Of a stretch of 8,861 nucleotides of DNA, positions 7,045 to 8,861 are shown one piece after another. Below the pieces are notes generated by a model that was not told where the DNA came from, ran no database searches, and worked only from the letters and a program-made list of their open reading frames with translations. A program made the translations under genes and the position numbers. This DNA comes from Acidobacteriota bacterium (GTDB lineage: Bacteria; Acidobacteriota; Terriglobia; Terriglobales; Acidobacteriaceae). Location: positions 1 to 8,861 of the forward strand of contig QIAI01000326.1 in assembly GCA_003224995.1 (NCBI GenBank), read 5' to 3'. Within the stretch, counting starts at the first letter, position 1. Each line of letters starts with the position of its first letter.

Positions 7045-7604
7045 GCTTTTTTCCTTGGCCTGGATTTCCGACTTTCGGATTTCTCTGCTTGCGGCGCTCG
7101 GAATTCCGCCAGCTTGTAGGCAGGGTCGAGCTTGCCGCGTAAATTCTGTTCTACCAGCTCGGGCACGAGTCCCTTCACCGAGCCGCCCAGTTGCGCCACC
7201 TCGCGCACCAGCCGCGAACTCAGGTAGGAATATTTCTCGGCCGGCATCATGAATACCGTTTCCAGCTCCGGTCGCAGTTTGCGATTCATCAATGCCATCT
7301 GCAACTCGTACTCATAGTCGCTCAGGGCGCGAATCCCGCGCAGCACCGAACTGGCTCCCATTTTTGCCGCATAGTCCACCGTGAGCCCGTCAAACGTATC
7401 GACTCGTACGTTGCTGTAGTTCGCGGTCAAGGCCTCGAGCATCGCAACCCGCTCGCTGACGCTGAACAACGGATCCTTGTCCAGATTCCGCAGGATCGCC
7501 ACCACCAGTTCATCGAAAATCTTACTGCCGCGCTCGATCAGGTCGAGATGCCCATTCGTCGGCGGATCGAACGATCCTGGATAAACCGCGATGTTTTTGT
7601 TCAA
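7041..7604 (-). CDS. coaD: Phosphopantetheine adenylyltransferase
   Basis: CoaD joins 4'-phosphopantetheine and ATP to give dephospho-CoA, the penultimate step of coenzyme A synthesis. Visible motifs are AVYPGSFDPPTNGH (6-19, the TxGH nucleotidyltransferase motif with His19), LRGIRALSDYEYE (88-100), MNRKLRPELETVFMM (106-120) and the SSRLVRE substrate motif (129-135). The start is taken as TTG at 7604 because the family begins a few residues before the YPGSFDP motif and because a good promoter lies between this codon and the next upstream candidate (TTG, 7676), whose transcript would start inside it. A modest AGAGG lies four bases upstream. At 187 residues it is longer than the usual 160-170 owing to a basic tail (AEKSESRKSRPRKKA). 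Its TGA overlaps the aspC ATG by four bases, so the two are one operon. Confidence 0.94.
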   Translation of the reverse strand: MNKNIAVYPGSFDPPTNGHLDLIERGSKIFDELVVAILRNLDKDPLFSVSERVAMLEALTANYSNVRVDTFDGLTVDYAAKMGASSVLRGIRALSDYEYELQMALMNRKLRPELETVFMMPAEKYSYLSSRLVREVAQLGGSVKGLVPELVEQNLRGKLDPAYKLAEFRAPQAEKSESRKSRPRKKA

Positions 7605-7644
7605 TTGGCCTCTCGGACTACGGCAACGACAGGGTTGACCTTTG

Positions 7645-7673
7645 ATTTTAGAGGGCGGTAAACCGAATGGCAA
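7645..7673 (-). promoter_or_regulatory. Probable sigma70-type promoter of coaD-aspC
   Basis: On the minus strand TTGCCA (7668-7673) and TAAAAT (7645-7650) each match the -35 and -10 consensus at five of six positions and are separated by exactly 17 bases. Transcription would begin near 7638, leaving a leader of about 33 bases before the TTG start of coaD at 7604. The position, just downstream of the recA terminator and upstream of the first gene of a new transcription unit, agrees with this reading. Confidence 0.7.
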
Positions 7674-7728
7674 CAACCTGGGCGGACTGGACCTGGAGGG
7701 ATGCGCTGCAAGGACAGGATCTCAGCCA

Positions 7729-7769
7729 GAAAATTAAGTCCCACATCTCATGCTAGCGAGGTGGGACTT
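7729..7769 (-). terminator. Probable intrinsic terminator of recA
   Basis: Perfect 9-base arms AAGTCCCAC and GTGGGACTT (7736-7744 and 7761-7769) enclose a 16-base loop that can add three inner pairs (CTC with GAG) past a two-base bulge. On the minus strand the hairpin is followed by AATTTTC. It begins about 60 bases after the recA stop codon and ends before the coaD promoter. In the plus direction the following bases are not a T-run, so it acts most plausibly on recA transcripts. Confidence 0.7.
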
Positions 7770-7777
7770 CATTCTCG

Positions 7778-7804
7778 TTCAATTCGGCGTTATTCAATTC
7801 GGCG
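7778..7804. repeat. Two direct copies of TTCAATTCGGCG, period 15
   Basis: The 12-base unit TTCAATTCGGCG occurs at 7778-7789 and again at 7793-7804, separated by TTA. The pair lies between the recA stop codon and the recA terminator. It may be a small slipped duplication; no function is evident. Confidence 0.6.
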
Positions 7805-7829
7805 ATCCATGAGCGAACATCAGCCAGTC

Positions 7830-8861
7830 CTACCGTCTGGCGGCCGGGACCTTCGCTGCGTCCGTTCCAGTCGGCATGGTCGCGACCTTCGCGGTCTGTT
7901 GCGTTGCCGATGCGCCGTTGGTGGGTGCGGCAGAGGTTGGAGTAGCCGGCGTCAACCCCAACGCTTTCCGCACTTCGGCTTCGAGCCGCGCCAGCGTGTC
8001 TTTGTTCTCCTTCAGGAACTGCCGCGCATTCTCGCGACCCTGCCCGATCCGCTCCCCTTTGTAGCTGAACCACGATCCCGATTTCTCCAGGACGTTATTG
8101 TTCACGGCCAGATCCAGTAAATCGCCTTCGCGCGAGATGCCTTCGCCGTAGAGAATATCGAACTCGGCCTCGCGGACTGGCGCCGCAACCCTGTTCTTCA
8201 CCACTTTCACGCGCGTGCGGGAGCCGGTCACCACGTCGCCTTCCTTAATCGCTGCAATGCGCCGGATGTCGATACGCACCGACGAATAGAACTTCAGCGC
8301 GCGCCCGCCGGTCGTGGTCTCCGGATTGCCGAACATCACCCCGATTTTTTCGCGAATCTGGTTGATGAAAATGAGACAGGTCCGCGACTTCGAAACGATG
8401 CCGGTCAGCTTGCGCAGGGCTTGCGACATCAACCGCGCCTGCAGTCCCATGTGGCTGTCGCCCATCTCGCCGTCGAGTTCAGCCTTGGGCACCAGCGCCG
8501 CCACCGAATCGACTACCAGCACATCGATGGCATTCGAGCGCACCAGCGCCTCCGCGATCTCCAGCGCCTGCTCGCCGTAATCGGGCTGCGAAACCAGCAG
8601 GTTCTCGACATCGACCCCCAGTTTCTTCGCGTATTGCGGATCGAGCGCATGCTCCGCATCGACGAACGCCGCCATGCCCCCGGTCTTCTGCGCTTCGGCA
8701 ATCACCTGCAGCGCAATGGTCGTCTTGCCGGACGACTCCGGCCCAAAGACCTCCACGACGCGGCCGCGCGGAAAGCCGCCCACGCCCAGCGCCGCATCAA
8801 ACGAAAGCGCGCCCGTCGGAATGACGGATATCGGAACAATGGCTTCCTTCGATCCCAGCCG
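7830..8861 (-). CDS. recA: Recombinase RecA (N-terminus outside window)
   Basis: RecA forms filaments on single-stranded DNA, drives strand exchange in recombinational repair and triggers the SOS response. The frame is open to the last base of the window, so 343 residues are visible and about 25-30 N-terminal ones are missing; the GTG codon at 8783 is an internal valine in LGVGGFP, not the start. Seen in order are RLGSKEAIVPISVIPTGALS, the Walker A motif GPESSGKTT, FVDAEHALDPQYAKKLGV, the Walker B region VLVVDSVAALVPKAE, loop L1 around GEMGDSHMGLQARLMSQALRK, FINQIREKIGVMFGNPETT (start of loop L2), and KAELD-to-C-terminal core features through EFDILYGEG. After KALGL the protein ends in about 40 residues rich in Ala, Thr and Pro with a basic end (VPAARR), unlike the acidic tail of E. 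coli RecA. The upstream SOS operator is outside the window. Confidence 0.97.
   Translation of the reverse strand, partial: RLGSKEAIVPISVIPTGALSFDAALGVGGFPRGRVVEVFGPESSGKTTIALQVIAEAQKTGGMAAFVDAEHALDPQYAKKLGVDVENLLVSQPDYGEQALEIAEALVRSNAIDVLVVDSVAALVPKAELDGEMGDSHMGLQARLMSQALRKLTGIVSKSRTCLIFINQIREKIGVMFGNPETTTGGRALKFYSSVRIDIRRIAAIKEGDVVTGSRTRVKVVKNRVAAPVREAEFDILYGEGISREGDLLDLAVNNNVLEKSGSWFSYKGERIGQGRENARQFLKENKDTLARLEAEVRKALGLTPATPTSAAPTNGASATQQTAKVATMPTGTDAAKVPAARR

Noticed and set aside
7753..8073. Minus-strand frame of 106 codons ending in an AELN-repeat region
   Set aside because: It overlaps recA in another frame, and its repeated residues merely reflect the 12-base direct repeat; recA's own frame carries the conserved protein.

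Overview
The window looks like ordinary chromosomal DNA of a moderately GC-rich Gram-negative bacterium. A KDO-activating enzyme (KdsB, cut by the left edge) implies lipopolysaccharide and an outer membrane. The style of the RecA, phosphosugar mutase and lipocalin-like proteins reminds me of Acidobacteriota; that placement is recognition from memory, not a search. No mobile element, CRISPR array, tRNA or rRNA is visible, and I found no stretch over 300 bases without a gene.

Layout from left to right: the 3' end of kdsB (+, 1-261) converges on a Ste24-like M48 membrane metalloprotease (-, 275-1432). All remaining genes are on the minus strand. Read in their direction of transcription from the right, these are: recA (cut by the right edge, followed by a probable intrinsic terminator at 7729-7769); coaD and aspC, overlapping by 4 bases and preceded by a good sigma70-type promoter (7645-7673); a secreted lipocalin-like protein whose ribosome binding site touches a hairpin; manA; manC; a phosphoglucomutase/phosphomannomutase family gene; and the M48 protease.

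The manA-manC-mutase block supplies, on paper, the three steps from fructose-6-phosphate to GDP-mannose: isomerase, mutase and guanylyltransferase. This would feed glycan or LPS synthesis. The main surprise is in the mutase. The reading frame is open and all other signature loops are present, but the segment that should carry the Mg-binding DGDxDR loop is absent, apparently through a clean in-frame loss of roughly 25 codons near position 2206. Either the gene encodes a dead or altered mutase, or the assembly has collapsed here.

Other points of interest are structural: two minus-strand inverted repeats whose only imperfect pair is a G.U wobble on the transcribed strand (1463-1539 and 5766-5808), the coaD promoter that decides its TTG start, and a 12-base direct repeat after recA. 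I did not find a convincing new multi-gene system in this window.
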